Part shown: positions 26,731 to 33,850 of the stretch, piece after piece
Layout of the letters: each line of letters opens with the position of its first letter
How positions within the stretch are numbered: the stretch's first letter is position 1
NCBI GenBank assembly: GCA_019638025.1
Contig: JAHBUO010000001.1
Coordinates: forward strand, 405,474-469,473
Origin: Ignavibacteriaceae bacterium
Lineage (GTDB): Bacteria; Bacteroidota; Ignavibacteria; Ignavibacteriales; Ignavibacteriaceae
Direction of reading: 5' to 3'
DNA: 64,000 bases
Translations under genes and position numbers: made by a program
The notes under the pieces: generated by a model
The model's database searches: none
What the model was told of the DNA's origin: nothing
Seen by the model: only the letters and a program-made list of their open reading frames with translations

Positions 26731-27222
26731 ATGGAAGAACTGAATTTTAGACCATATAAATCGAAAGAAGAGTTTCGTAAAAATTATAAACTTCATGACC
26801 TTGCCGAAGAGCGTGGCAAAAACTTATTGACCCAATGGGGAGTTACATTTAAAAGTTTTGGAGAGGATAGACGCTATCAGTCTGTTTGGGAAAAGGGTGA
26901 TGATAAACCCGACTGCATAATTTCTTATAAAGGAAAAGAAGCTTTGCTCGACTGGAAAGGAAAGCGTTCATCACAATGGATTGTAAATAAAAGAGCGGCA
27001 GAATCTTATATTAAGTGGAGTAAAAAACTAAACATCCCACTTATTCTTGCATTCTTCATATTTAATGATGACCTTACATTTATTGCCTCACGTTGCATTC
27101 GTATAACCGAAAATACTTTTGCAAAGGAAATAATTAAAGCTTGGGATAAAAATGAAGTAGTTCAAATTATAGAAGAACCTATTCAATTCACTAAACCGAA
27201 TTTGCTTAAACTACTATTTTAA
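26731..27222 (+). CDS. Hypothetical protein with PD-(D/E)XK-like nuclease motif
   Basis: A 163-residue protein that is not a recognised named family. It has an apparent PD-(D/E)XK core: Glu28 in a helix (LAEERGKNLL), then KPDCI (Pro60-Asp61), then LLDWKGK (Asp74, Lys76). Two residue blocks after it fit the alpha/beta pattern of Holliday-junction-resolvase-like folds (AAESYIKWSKKLNIPLILAFFIF). The spacing of 13 residues between the Asp of PD and the DxK Asp is typical. It could also be a non-catalytic relative. The gene stands alone between the divergent lysA and a convergent hydrolase whose end it overlaps by 4 bases. Confidence 0.6.
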   Translation: MEELNFRPYKSKEEFRKNYKLHDLAEERGKNLLTQWGVTFKSFGEDRRYQSVWEKGDDKPDCIISYKGKEALLDWKGKRSSQWIVNKRAAESYIKWSKKLNIPLILAFFIFNDDLTFIASRCIRITENTFAKEIIKAWDKNEVVQIIEEPIQFTKPNLLKLLF

Positions 27223-28112
27223 TTTTTTCTCAAATGTCCGGAAGATAAGTATTTATAAAATTGTTCTCGTTTATAAATTACATCGCTATGACCTAAATCT
27301 GAATGAATAAATATTATCTTGTTTTCAAGCAAGTCGCTGTTGGTTATATCCATCTCTTCAGAAAGAAAGTAATCCACATTTTCCGATTTAAGCATCTCCA
27401 TCATTTTTTCTGTTTCATCTTTAGTCCCTCCGTTGTCGCAGTAGATATTAATAAAACGGTTGTCGTTATTGGCTTTAATCCACTTTATGTATTTATCTGT
27501 TTGCGAATATAGTGCGTCAAAAAGATAAACCTCTTTGATGTTTGAAGTTAATCCACCAAATTCAATCATGTGTGCCATTACACGAAACGCACCACTGTGA
27601 CCTGCAAGAAGAATTTTTCCTATGTTGCTATAACTGATATGACCGTCATATTTTAATTTTGAAATAATCTCATTTAATTGAAGATTAAAGAAATTTTCTT
27701 TTTCAAGATTTCCTCCGTATGAGTCGGGGGCTTCATAAGCAGTCTCCGCAGCGATTAGTATAGCATTAACACCACTTTTTTCAAACTGTGTTATTATATC
27801 ATAAGTAACAACGGCTTTCTTAATATTGTTCATCCAACCGTGAAAATAATAGACGAAGTTAATTGAATCAGTTTCATGAAAATGTTTCGGAATAAATACT
27901 AGTGCGGTTCTATCGTTGTAATGTTTATCTTTTGGATAATGGGTTCCTTTATAGATGTGTCCGGTATCTCTTAAGGCTTCGGGAAAAGCTGAATGTTCAA
28001 GTTGATAAAAAAGTACATTGCCGAGAGAAGAATATTTTTCAGATAAATCTTGTGCGCACGAATTAGTTATCAAGATTAAAGTTATAAGTGAAAATAAATT
28101 TAATGACTTCAT
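27219..28112 (-). CDS. Exported alpha/beta-hydrolase-like lipoprotein
   Basis: A 297-residue protein with a lipoprotein signal (lipobox ITNSCAQ, Cys19). The fold looks like an alpha/beta hydrolase: the oxyanion region YYFHGWMNN (His91-Gly92), the nucleophile elbow LAGHSGAF (Ser173), an Asp-bearing strand (IYCDNGG) and a late His (FIHSDLGHSDVI). It may be an esterase or peptidase at the outer membrane; the substrate is unknown. A promoter-like pair lies just upstream at 28136-28164. Confidence 0.72.
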   Translation of the reverse strand: MKSLNLFSLITLILITNSCAQDLSEKYSSLGNVLFYQLEHSAFPEALRDTGHIYKGTHYPKDKHYNDRTALVFIPKHFHETDSINFVYYFHGWMNNIKKAVVTYDIITQFEKSGVNAILIAAETAYEAPDSYGGNLEKENFFNLQLNEIISKLKYDGHISYSNIGKILLAGHSGAFRVMAHMIEFGGLTSNIKEVYLFDALYSQTDKYIKWIKANNDNRFINIYCDNGGTKDETEKMMEMLKSENVDYFLSEEMDITNSDLLENKIIFIHSDLGHSDVIYKREQFYKYLSSGHLRKN

Positions 28113-28135
28113 ATTCCTCTCTTTTTTATTAAGTG

Positions 28136-28164
28136 CAAATATAACATCTTTTAGACAACCGCAA
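28136..28164 (-). promoter_or_regulatory. Putative promoter of the hydrolase gene
   Basis: On the minus strand TTG (28164-28162) is followed after 18 bases by TATATTTG (28143-28136). The -7 box matches TAnnTTTG exactly, and the ATG at 28112 is 24 bases downstream. The 18-base spacer is one short of the usual range. Confidence 0.4.
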
Positions 28165-28295
28165 GAACAATCAATATTAATGCCACTTTGAGAGGAATAT
28201 TATTTCCCAAATCCTTGACATTAATCTTCAATATTAACAGGTTTAAAGCGTTAATTAATTTCAATTAGTATTCAATAACATTTCTCGGGGGTTTT

Positions 28296-29666
28296 ATGAA
28301 AAGCAAGAATTTACTTATCGTTTATTCTATTGCTCTCGTTTTATTTCTCACACTAACAAGTGCATCTTGCGATGAACTTCTTGAACCACAAAATTCAGCT
28401 CCAACAATATCAAATGTAGGTGCAACACCTTCAACACTCGGACAAGGTGAAGTTGCTATTTTGATGTGTGTTGCAACTGATAAAGAAGGCGATAATTTGA
28501 CAATAACTTGGACAGCAGATGCAGGTACTTTCCCTGATGGCTCAACTGGCACAACTGTTCAATGGAAGGCACCAAACCAGAATGGTAGTTTTACAATCAC
28601 AGCAACAGTTAGCGATGGAAAAACTACAACCAAAGGAACTGTGGTTGTTACTGTGCAAACTACAAACAATCCACCAACTACACCTTCTAATCCATTCCCT
28701 GCAAATAATGCTACAGGAGTTGCAACAAGTGTTACTTTAACTTGGACAAGCACTGATCCTGATGGCGATGCTTTAACTTATGATGTCTATTTTGGAACAA
28801 ACTCTAATCCTTCGCTCGAAGTCACCAATAGGACCTCAGCTAGTTATAGCCCTCCGGGAATCTCAACCGGTTCAACTTATTATTGGAAAGTTGTAGCAAA
28901 AGATGGTAAAGGTGGAACGGCAACAAGCGATATTTGGAGATTTACGGCAACATCCGGTGTAAGTAATGCATCTATTACCGGTATAGTTTCTAATGCAACT
29001 AATAATGACCCTATTTCAGGTGTTACAGTTAAATTACAGCAAAGTGGAAGTACAGTAAGCACACAAACTACCGGAACAACCGGTGCATATACATTCTCAG
29101 CGTTGGCTGCCGGAACTTACACACTCGAAATATCGAAAACCGGTTTTATTACCGACACAAGAACTGTTTCGTTATCACAGGGACAAGCAATGACACAGAA
29201 CTTCAGCATGGCTCCGGCTAGCGGAAATGTTCAGTATCGAATTGTATTAACCTGGGGTCAAACGCCAGGCGATCTTGATGCTCATTTGTATAAAGGTATT
29301 TATCACATCTATTATGGCAATGAAGGAACCGAAACATCTGCTCCATTTACAATTCTTGATGTTGATGATACAGACGGCTACGGTCCTGAAACAATTACAA
29401 TCTATAGTCTTGCAGGAGATAGCTGTAAGTTCTATGTTCATAATTATTCAGGTTCACCAGCTATTACTCAATCAAGTGCGAGTGTTAAATTGTATTCCGG
29501 TTCAACACTGTTAAGAACTTATAATGTTCCAACAACAGGTACCGGCTACTGGTGGCATGTATTTGATATTTCTCCTGCCGGCCAAGTTACCGACAGAAAT
29601 TATATTTCGCCGACTTCACCTGAAAACAATAATTCTCCATTAAAGAGAAAAGAATACGTAAGGTAA
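28296..29666 (+). CDS. Multidomain surface lipoprotein (Ig-like, fibronectin-like, carboxypeptidase-regulatory-like, DUF2135-like)
   Basis: A 456-residue protein with a lipoprotein signal (TLTSASC, Cys at about 24). In order: an Ig-like domain (about 32-125, with ITWTADAGTFPDG), a fibronectin/cadherin-like domain (about 127-225, TLTWTSTDPDGDALTYDVYF), and a carboxypeptidase-regulatory-like domain (about 228-308). The last is a DUF2135/YfaP-like domain (about 315-430) with LTWGQTPGDLDAHLY and FYVHNYSG. There is no T9SS domain, so it is probably held by lipid at the outer membrane. Likely an adhesin or polymer-binding protein. A strong terminator follows 22 bases after the stop. Confidence 0.85.
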   Translation: MKSKNLLIVYSIALVLFLTLTSASCDELLEPQNSAPTISNVGATPSTLGQGEVAILMCVATDKEGDNLTITWTADAGTFPDGSTGTTVQWKAPNQNGSFTITATVSDGKTTTKGTVVVTVQTTNNPPTTPSNPFPANNATGVATSVTLTWTSTDPDGDALTYDVYFGTNSNPSLEVTNRTSASYSPPGISTGSTYYWKVVAKDGKGGTATSDIWRFTATSGVSNASITGIVSNATNNDPISGVTVKLQQSGSTVSTQTTGTTGAYTFSALAAGTYTLEISKTGFITDTRTVSLSQGQAMTQNFSMAPASGNVQYRIVLTWGQTPGDLDAHLYKGIYHIYYGNEGTETSAPFTILDVDDTDGYGPETITIYSLAGDSCKFYVHNYSGSPAITQSSASVKLYSGSTLLRTYNVPTTGTGYWWHVFDISPAGQVTDRNYISPTSPENNNSPLKRKEYVR

Positions 29667-29687
29667 AGTCAACAAGTTGCCCTTAAT

Positions 29688-29720
29688 AAAAAGCTGTCTC
29701 TTTTAGGGACAGCTTTTTTA
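29688..29720 (+). terminator. Rho-independent terminator of the multidomain lipoprotein gene
   Basis: AAAAAGCTGTC (29688-29698) pairs with GACAGCTTTTT (29708-29718) around a 9-base loop, an 11-bp perfect stem ending in a T-run. Confidence 0.85.
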
Positions 29721-29868
29721 TTTCGAAAAGTTTAGAATTTGTGCCTTTTGTTAGTCAACCTCAGCCTTGGTTAAAGCTAGGTTGCCTACAAAACAGCGAA
29801 TTTTATTCCTCAATACCTAAAACTCGATTTATCGAAAAAGTGCGAATTTGAGCTGTTTTAGTACCTCG

Positions 29869-29888
29869 AAGGTGGGGGTACCCACCTT
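29869..29888. repeat. Perfect 8-bp inverted repeat at the head of the 21-bp array
   Basis: AAGGTGGG (29869-29876) and CCCACCTT (29881-29888) flank the loop GGTA. It is GC-rich in an AT-rich region and has no T-run on either side, so it is not an ordinary terminator. It overlaps the first base pairs of the tandem array. Confidence 0.5.
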
Positions 29889-30117
29889 AAAGGGATTCGC
29901 TTGACCCTAAAAGGGATTCCGTTGATGCAAAAAGGGTTAAGCGACATGCAAATAGGGATTCGCGAGATGCAAATAGGCTCACTCTAAATGCATTTTGCAA
30001 TTAATGAATTACAAATTGCATCTAAATAGTTGCTTTTGGGTTATCCGATGACCCTTTAAGGTATTATTGAGATGCAAAAAGCATCAACCGAGCCACTTTA
30101 GGGAAATCCGTTTGGTT
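29887..30117. repeat. Degenerate 21-bp tandem repeat array, 11 units
   Basis: Eleven consecutive units of exactly 21 bases fit without gaps. The loose consensus is an A- or T-tract of about 4-5 bases, then GGG or G-C, AT-rich middle, and a GATGC, GACCC or similar end. The best units are at 29908-29928, 29929-29949 and 29950-29970; later units keep the period but drift. The period could be seven codons, and one plus-strand frame reads KGIRLTLKGIPLMQKGLSDM and onward. All frames on both strands contain stops, so no protein is made now. No similar array was seen elsewhere in the window. Confidence 0.7.
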
Positions 30118-30155
30118 TAAAACAAAAATGGCTGCCTTCGTGAGACAACCATTTT
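30118..30155 (-). terminator. Rho-independent terminator of the 30175-31245 gene
   Basis: On the minus strand AAAATGGTTGTC (30155-30144) pairs with GGCAGCCATTTT (30136-30125) as a 12-bp stem with two G-U pairs, followed by TTTTTGTTTT. The pairing is good only in minus-strand RNA, which shows direction. Confidence 0.8.
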
Positions 30156-30174
30156 GCTAAAACCAATAAAAATC

Positions 30175-31245
30175 TTATTTGATTAAATTCATTTTTTTGG
30201 TTTGAACGAATTCACCTGCACTTAGTTTATAAATGTACGTCCCTGATGACATCTTTGAAGCATCAAAACTTACGCTGTGTCTTCCGGATGATTTAATTTC
30301 ATTTACCGGAATTGCAACTAATTGACCGAGTGAATTATAAATTTCAATCTTTACGAGTCCTTCATTCACAACTGAATAGCTAATTGATGTAACCGGATTA
30401 AAGGGATTGGGATAGTTCTGTTCAAGTTCAAAAGCTAAAACCGGATTATAATCAACTTCCACAATTGAAGAGTACTCATGAGAGCCGTCATTATCAAGTT
30501 GTTTGAGTCTGTATGAATACTTGCCGGAATTGTCTAATGAGTTATCGGTGTAGCTGTATTCTTTCGGTGAATTGCTATTACCGTTTCCATTTACAAAACC
30601 GATTTTAATCCAGTCGTTATTAGAGGCACGCTCAACTTCAAAACCATAATTATTTTGCTCAGTAGCAGTTTGCCATTTAAGGTTAACGGATTTATTGATA
30701 ACACTCGCGTTGAAGGATGAGAGTTGAACGGGTAACCCTGCATCGGTTTTGAATGTGGCAACATAATTGAGCCCTCCATTACTTAACCAACTATCGCCTT
30801 GACCGGTACCCCAACTTTTTGCCCATATATGAAGTTGATATGTTGTATTTGCCAATAAACTTGATTGCAAGTCGATGCTTCCTGACCAAAGTCCTTGGTA
30901 ATTATTACCCCCCAGTGAGCTATGAGTCCATATAACTTCAACAGGGGCAATAATTTGTGTGCTACCATCTGCGCTCATTATTTTATAGTAGAATGCTCCA
31001 CCCGTTCTATCTTGAGTATCACTCCAATATTTCATATCTGCACCAGTGATTCTCAAAGAAAGAATATCTTCACCAAAATTATAACCATTTAGTTCAGGAT
31101 TCTCCCCGCCAGGGTTTCCACCAATCCAGTAATAATTATTAGCACCACCATTTTTACTAATAACAATGTAATCCTGATACCACCCTGTTGCTCCAAATAC
31201 TGGTGAGCAGAAGAGAGCAATTAAAATGTATAGTGTCTTTTTCAA
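30175..31245 (-). CDS. Secreted protein with T9SS sorting domain
   Basis: A 356-residue exported protein. The start is a TTG at 31245, chosen because AGGAGG lies 6 bases upstream and a signal peptide follows at once (KKTLYILIALFCSPVFG); the longer frame from 31296 is rejected. Residues 20-170 form a Trp-rich beta-sandwich that I do not recognise, with WSGSIDLQSSLLANTTYQLHIW, a fold like a carbohydrate-binding module. A spacer domain (about 175-265) has LKWQTATEQNNYGFEVERAS, common in Ignavibacteria secreted proteins. The C-terminus from NYPNPFNPVTSISYSVV to KKMNLIK is a T9SS domain. Confidence 0.85.
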   Translation of the reverse strand: MKKTLYILIALFCSPVFGATGWYQDYIVISKNGGANNYYWIGGNPGGENPELNGYNFGEDILSLRITGADMKYWSDTQDRTGGAFYYKIMSADGSTQIIAPVEVIWTHSSLGGNNYQGLWSGSIDLQSSLLANTTYQLHIWAKSWGTGQGDSWLSNGGLNYVATFKTDAGLPVQLSSFNASVINKSVNLKWQTATEQNNYGFEVERASNNDWIKIGFVNGNGNSNSPKEYSYTDNSLDNSGKYSYRLKQLDNDGSHEYSSIVEVDYNPVLAFELEQNYPNPFNPVTSISYSVVNEGLVKIEIYNSLGQLVAIPVNEIKSSGRHSVSFDASKMSSGTYIYKLSAGEFVQTKKMNLIK

Positions 31246-31293
31246 ATGAGCCTCCTGAATAATAATTTGCAAATACTTAATTACACAGCGTGC

Positions 31294-31324
31294 CAAACAT
31301 AAATCATCTTTTCAAAAAAAACAA
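31294..31324 (-). promoter_or_regulatory. Bacteroidota-type promoter of the T9SS protein gene
   Basis: Minus-strand TTG (31324-31322), 20-base spacer, TATGTTTG (31301-31294): an exact match to TTG-N20-TAnnTTTG. The leader to the TTG start at 31245 is about 40 bases. Confidence 0.6.
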
Positions 31325-31392
31325 TAATCTTTGGTTAATCAAGAGCTTCATAAGGAAGGCATAAAACAGAGTTAACATAACTTCCCCCTCAA

Positions 31393-31423
31393 TTGAATTA
31401 CTCCAATTTTTACACTAAGTTTG
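31393..31423 (+). promoter_or_regulatory. Bacteroidota-type promoter of the DUF5362-like gene
   Basis: TTG (31393-31395), 20-base spacer, TAAGTTTG (31416-31423). The ATG at 31476 is about 50 bases downstream. It is divergent from the promoter at 31294-31324, and the two start boxes lie about 70 bases apart. Confidence 0.6.
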
Positions 31424-31475
31424 ACACTCAAAAAGAAGTCGGCTTCATCTCTTAATCAGTGAGAAAGGGTGCTTT

Positions 31476-31844
31476 ATGAATGGTTCTTACAACTTGCAAT
31501 TACTCATAGACAAAATGTCGGGCAATATGAAATTTGTCGGGATGTTTTACATTATAATGGGAGGATTTTATTGTCTATCGATTATCGGTGCAATAATTGG
31601 AGTTCCGTTTATAATTAGTGGGTTAAGAATTCGTGAATCTGCATCAGCATTCAGAAGCTACTCTTTTAACACCAATGAATATTTCCTTGCCGAAGCTATT
31701 GATAAACAAAATTCCTTTTTCAACATTCAAAAAATAATAATGATGGTCTCAATGGCATTTGTCATTCTTTATATAGTATTAATGTTGGTAATTGGAATAA
31801 CATTTTTCCAAGAGTTGGGACAGATAGAAGATTTTTCAGTTTAA
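31476..31844 (+). CDS. DUF5362-like small membrane protein
   Basis: A 122-residue inner-membrane protein with two long hydrophobic segments: about 18-48 (FVGMFYIIMGGFYCLSIIGA) and about 85-110 (IIMMVSMAFVILYIVLML). The loop between contains SGLRIRESASAF. The pattern resembles DUF5362 of Bacteroidota, whose function is unknown. AAAGGG precedes the ATG. pepT follows after 26 bases, so the two may be co-transcribed. Confidence 0.65.
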   Translation: MNGSYNLQLLIDKMSGNMKFVGMFYIIMGGFYCLSIIGAIIGVPFIISGLRIRESASAFRSYSFNTNEYFLAEAIDKQNSFFNIQKIIMMVSMAFVILYIVLMLVIGITFFQELGQIEDFSV

Positions 31845-31870
31845 TTTCAATAAATATTTACGGAGCTATT

Positions 31871-33118
31871 ATGTTTAATCCCGAATATAAATTTACATGT
31901 GTCGATCGATTTTTGCGATATGTAAAATACGATACTCAATCAGATGAAAATGCAACCTCATTTCCAAGTACTGAGAAGCAGAAAATATTATCTGCCGATT
32001 TAGCAGAAGAATTGCGAGAGCTTGGTCTTAAGGATGCCGCAATGGATGAGTATGGTTATGTCACAGCAACCATTCCGGCTAATACAGATAAGGATGTTCC
32101 CGTTATCGGATTTATTGCTCACGTTGATACTTCCCCTGCCGTATCAGGTGAAAATGTTGTTCCGATGATTCACAAAAATTATCAAGGGGGTGATATTCAG
32201 CTTCCAAAAGATGGACAAGTAATTCGCGCTGAAGATAATCCAGATTTATCTGATATGATTGGCTTCGATATAATAACCTCGGACGGTTCAACTTTGCTTG
32301 GTGCAGATAACAAAGCCGGTGTTGCCGAAATTATGGATGCCGCAGAGTATTTCATTAAGCATCCTGAAGTAAAACATGGTACGATAAAAATATGTTTTAC
32401 CCCTGATGAGGAAGTTGGTAGAGGAACTGAAAAATTCGATGTTGAAAAATTCGGAGCAAAGTTCGCTTATACGGTTGATGGTCAAACACGCGGCGAAGTA
32501 GAAACCGAAAACTTCTGTGCCGATGCGATGGTGATTACATTTATCGGAAAGAATATTCATCCCGGATTTGCTAAAGGGAAAATGATTAATTCAATAAAAG
32601 TAGCTTCAGCCTTTATTGAAGCACTTCCTAAGGATACTCTTTCTCCAGAAACAACAGAAAACCGTGAAGGGTTTGTTCATTGTAATTCTTTCAGCGGCTC
32701 GGAAGAAGAGACTACATTAAGGTTTATTATCCGTGATTTTGAACAAGAAAAACTTAAAGAGTATGAATACTTACTTGTTAAACTTGCAGAAGAGACAATA
32801 GCTAAATATCCGGGAGCGCGATTAAGTTATAAAGTTATCGAACAATATAGGAACATGAAGTATATTCTCGATAAATATCCCGAAGTAAGAGATTTTGCAA
32901 TTGAAGCTCTGAACCGCTTAAATATTGCTCCAAAGTTAGCTCCAATTAGAGGTGGAACAGATGGTTCGCGTCTATCTTTCATGGGATTGCCAACACCAAA
33001 TATTTTTGCGGGTGAGCATTCATTCCACGCTAAAACTGAATGGGTTTCTGTTCAAGATATGGAAATGGCTGTGAAACTTATTGTGGAAATTGCAAAAGTC
33101 TGGGAAGAGAAAAGTTAA
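31871..33118 (+). CDS. pepT: Peptidase T (tripeptide aminopeptidase)
   Basis: A 415-residue cytoplasmic zinc enzyme of family M20B that removes the N-terminal residue from tripeptides. Metal and catalytic residues are visible: His and Asp in AHVDTSPAV, Asp in LGADNKAGVAEIMDA, the Glu pair in FTPDEEVGRGTEKFD, Asp in YTVDGQ, and the last His in GEHSFHAKTEWV. Length and motif order are as expected. A hairpin 34 bases after the stop probably ends the transcript. Confidence 0.95.
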   Translation: MFNPEYKFTCVDRFLRYVKYDTQSDENATSFPSTEKQKILSADLAEELRELGLKDAAMDEYGYVTATIPANTDKDVPVIGFIAHVDTSPAVSGENVVPMIHKNYQGGDIQLPKDGQVIRAEDNPDLSDMIGFDIITSDGSTLLGADNKAGVAEIMDAAEYFIKHPEVKHGTIKICFTPDEEVGRGTEKFDVEKFGAKFAYTVDGQTRGEVETENFCADAMVITFIGKNIHPGFAKGKMINSIKVASAFIEALPKDTLSPETTENREGFVHCNSFSGSEEETTLRFIIRDFEQEKLKEYEYLLVKLAEETIAKYPGARLSYKVIEQYRNMKYILDKYPEVRDFAIEALNRLNIAPKLAPIRGGTDGSRLSFMGLPTPNIFAGEHSFHAKTEWVSVQDMEMAVKLIVEIAKVWEEKS

Positions 33119-33143
33119 AATTCTTCGATGACTAACTAACCTA

Positions 33144-33464
33144 TTATTTTGAGGAGATTGCTTTGGCAATCTCCTTATTTGAACTTCCAAGTGCCAGTAG
33201 CGATTTTATCAACAAATCTATTGAAACTGATGGATCACCAACTTCTAATTTTGCAACTCTTGACTGACTAGAATTAATAATTTTTGCTAGTTGAAGTTGT
33301 GTGAAATTCTTCTCTCGCCGTAATTTTCTTAATTTATTGCTAAGACTTAGTTTCAACTCTATGTAGGCAGTTTCTTCGGGTGATAAATCTAGAAATTCTT
33401 CAACCGTTCCAAATCTCCATCCTTTAGATTCTAAATTGTTTTGTTTCCTTTTATTCATAATCAT
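33144..33464 (-). CDS. HigA-type antitoxin, XRE family regulator
   Basis: A 106-residue DNA-binding protein. The C-terminal half is an XRE helix-turn-helix (FTQLQLAKIINSSQSRVAKLE, recognition helix near 66-75), with an acidic N-terminal arm (FLDLSPEETAYIELKL). It overlaps the end of the toxin gene by 14 bases, the toxin-first order of HigBA. It appears intact. A palindrome upstream of the toxin start (33791-33812) is its probable operator. Confidence 0.85.
   Translation of the reverse strand: MIMNKRKQNNLESKGWRFGTVEEFLDLSPEETAYIELKLSLSNKLRKLRREKNFTQLQLAKIINSSQSRVAKLEVGDPSVSIDLLIKSLLALGSSNKEIAKAISSK
33152..33175. terminator. Perfect 10-bp hairpin between pepT and the antitoxin 3' end
   Basis: AGGAGATTGC (33152-33161) pairs with GCAATCTCCT (33166-33175) with loop TTTG. 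It lies 34 bases after the pepT stop and inside the last codons of the antitoxin gene, so it may end pepT transcription. The T-runs on both sides are weak. Confidence 0.5.
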
Positions 33465-33783
33465 AGTCCTTCAAGCTTTTTTTGCAAATGGCAATCACAT
33501 GTTTTGGAGTTTGTTCCGTTTTTTTATTGAAAACTTCAAGAATTATTATTGCATCTTCATCAATCCTATAAATGATTCGCCAAGTACTACTTTTATCATT
33601 AATTCGCAGTTCATGGCATCTCGGTCCAATGCTTGGCATCGGTCTTGACTATGGCATAGATAACTTTTCTCCATTCTGAAGAAGTCTCAAAAGAAAACCT
33701 GTTTCCAATCGAGCCGATTTTGAAAAAGGAGGTGTTTTTACTTCTCCTTGTAACCAAGCTATAGGTTTAATGTTAAATTGCAT
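33451..33783 (-). pseudogene. HigB-type toxin gene interrupted by an in-frame TAG
   Basis: Read through, the frame encodes about 110 residues of the phage Gp49-like HigB family. It starts QFNIKPIAWLQGEV, has LRLLQNGEKLSMP, then SRPMPSIGPRCHELRIND, WRIIYRIDEDAIIIL and FNKKTEQTPK. The only defect is a TAG at 33649-33651 (codon 45), between SMP and SRPMPSIG, where a Gln or other sense codon one base away would be expected. Downstream MPSIGPRCHELRI could restart translation at the internal ATG at 33639 but would lack the first third of the toxin. The antitoxin and operator are intact. Confidence 0.8.
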
Positions 33784-33786
33784 AGC

Positions 33787-33817
33787 TAAATATATGTCAC
33801 ATCTGACATATAATCAA
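33787..33817 (-). promoter_or_regulatory. Possible promoter of the toxin-antitoxin locus, spanning the operator
   Basis: Minus-strand TTG (33817-33815), 20-base spacer, TATATTTA (33794-33787, seven of eight matches to TAnnTTTG). The operator palindrome fills most of the spacer. The predicted start would fall at or next to the ATG at 33783, implying a leaderless or very short leader; the exact start is uncertain. Confidence 0.4.
33791..33812. promoter_or_regulatory. Operator-like palindrome upstream of the toxin gene
   Basis: TATATGTCA (33791-33799) and TGACATATA (33804-33812) are perfect 9-bp arms around CATC. It is 8 bases from the toxin start and inside the predicted promoter, as expected for autoregulation by the HigA-type antitoxin. 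Confidence 0.65.
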
Positions 33818-33850
33818 ATCGAAAATTGTAATGAATCTTATTGGAGATAA

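Larger units (their letters stand above)
29667..30174. other. 508-base intergenic region between convergent genes
   Basis: Contains, left to right: a rho-independent terminator for the upstream gene (29688-29720); an imperfect inverted repeat CAACCT...AGGTTG near 29757-29789; a perfect hairpin AAGGTGGG-GGTA-CCCACCTT (29869-29888); the 21-bp repeat array (29887-30117); and a terminator for the opposite gene (30118-30155). No intact reading frame is seen on either strand. Confidence 0.7.

Noticed and set aside
29887..30117. CRISPR array
   Set aside because: Units are contiguous at 21 bases with no conserved repeat plus unique spacer pattern, and no cas genes are nearby.
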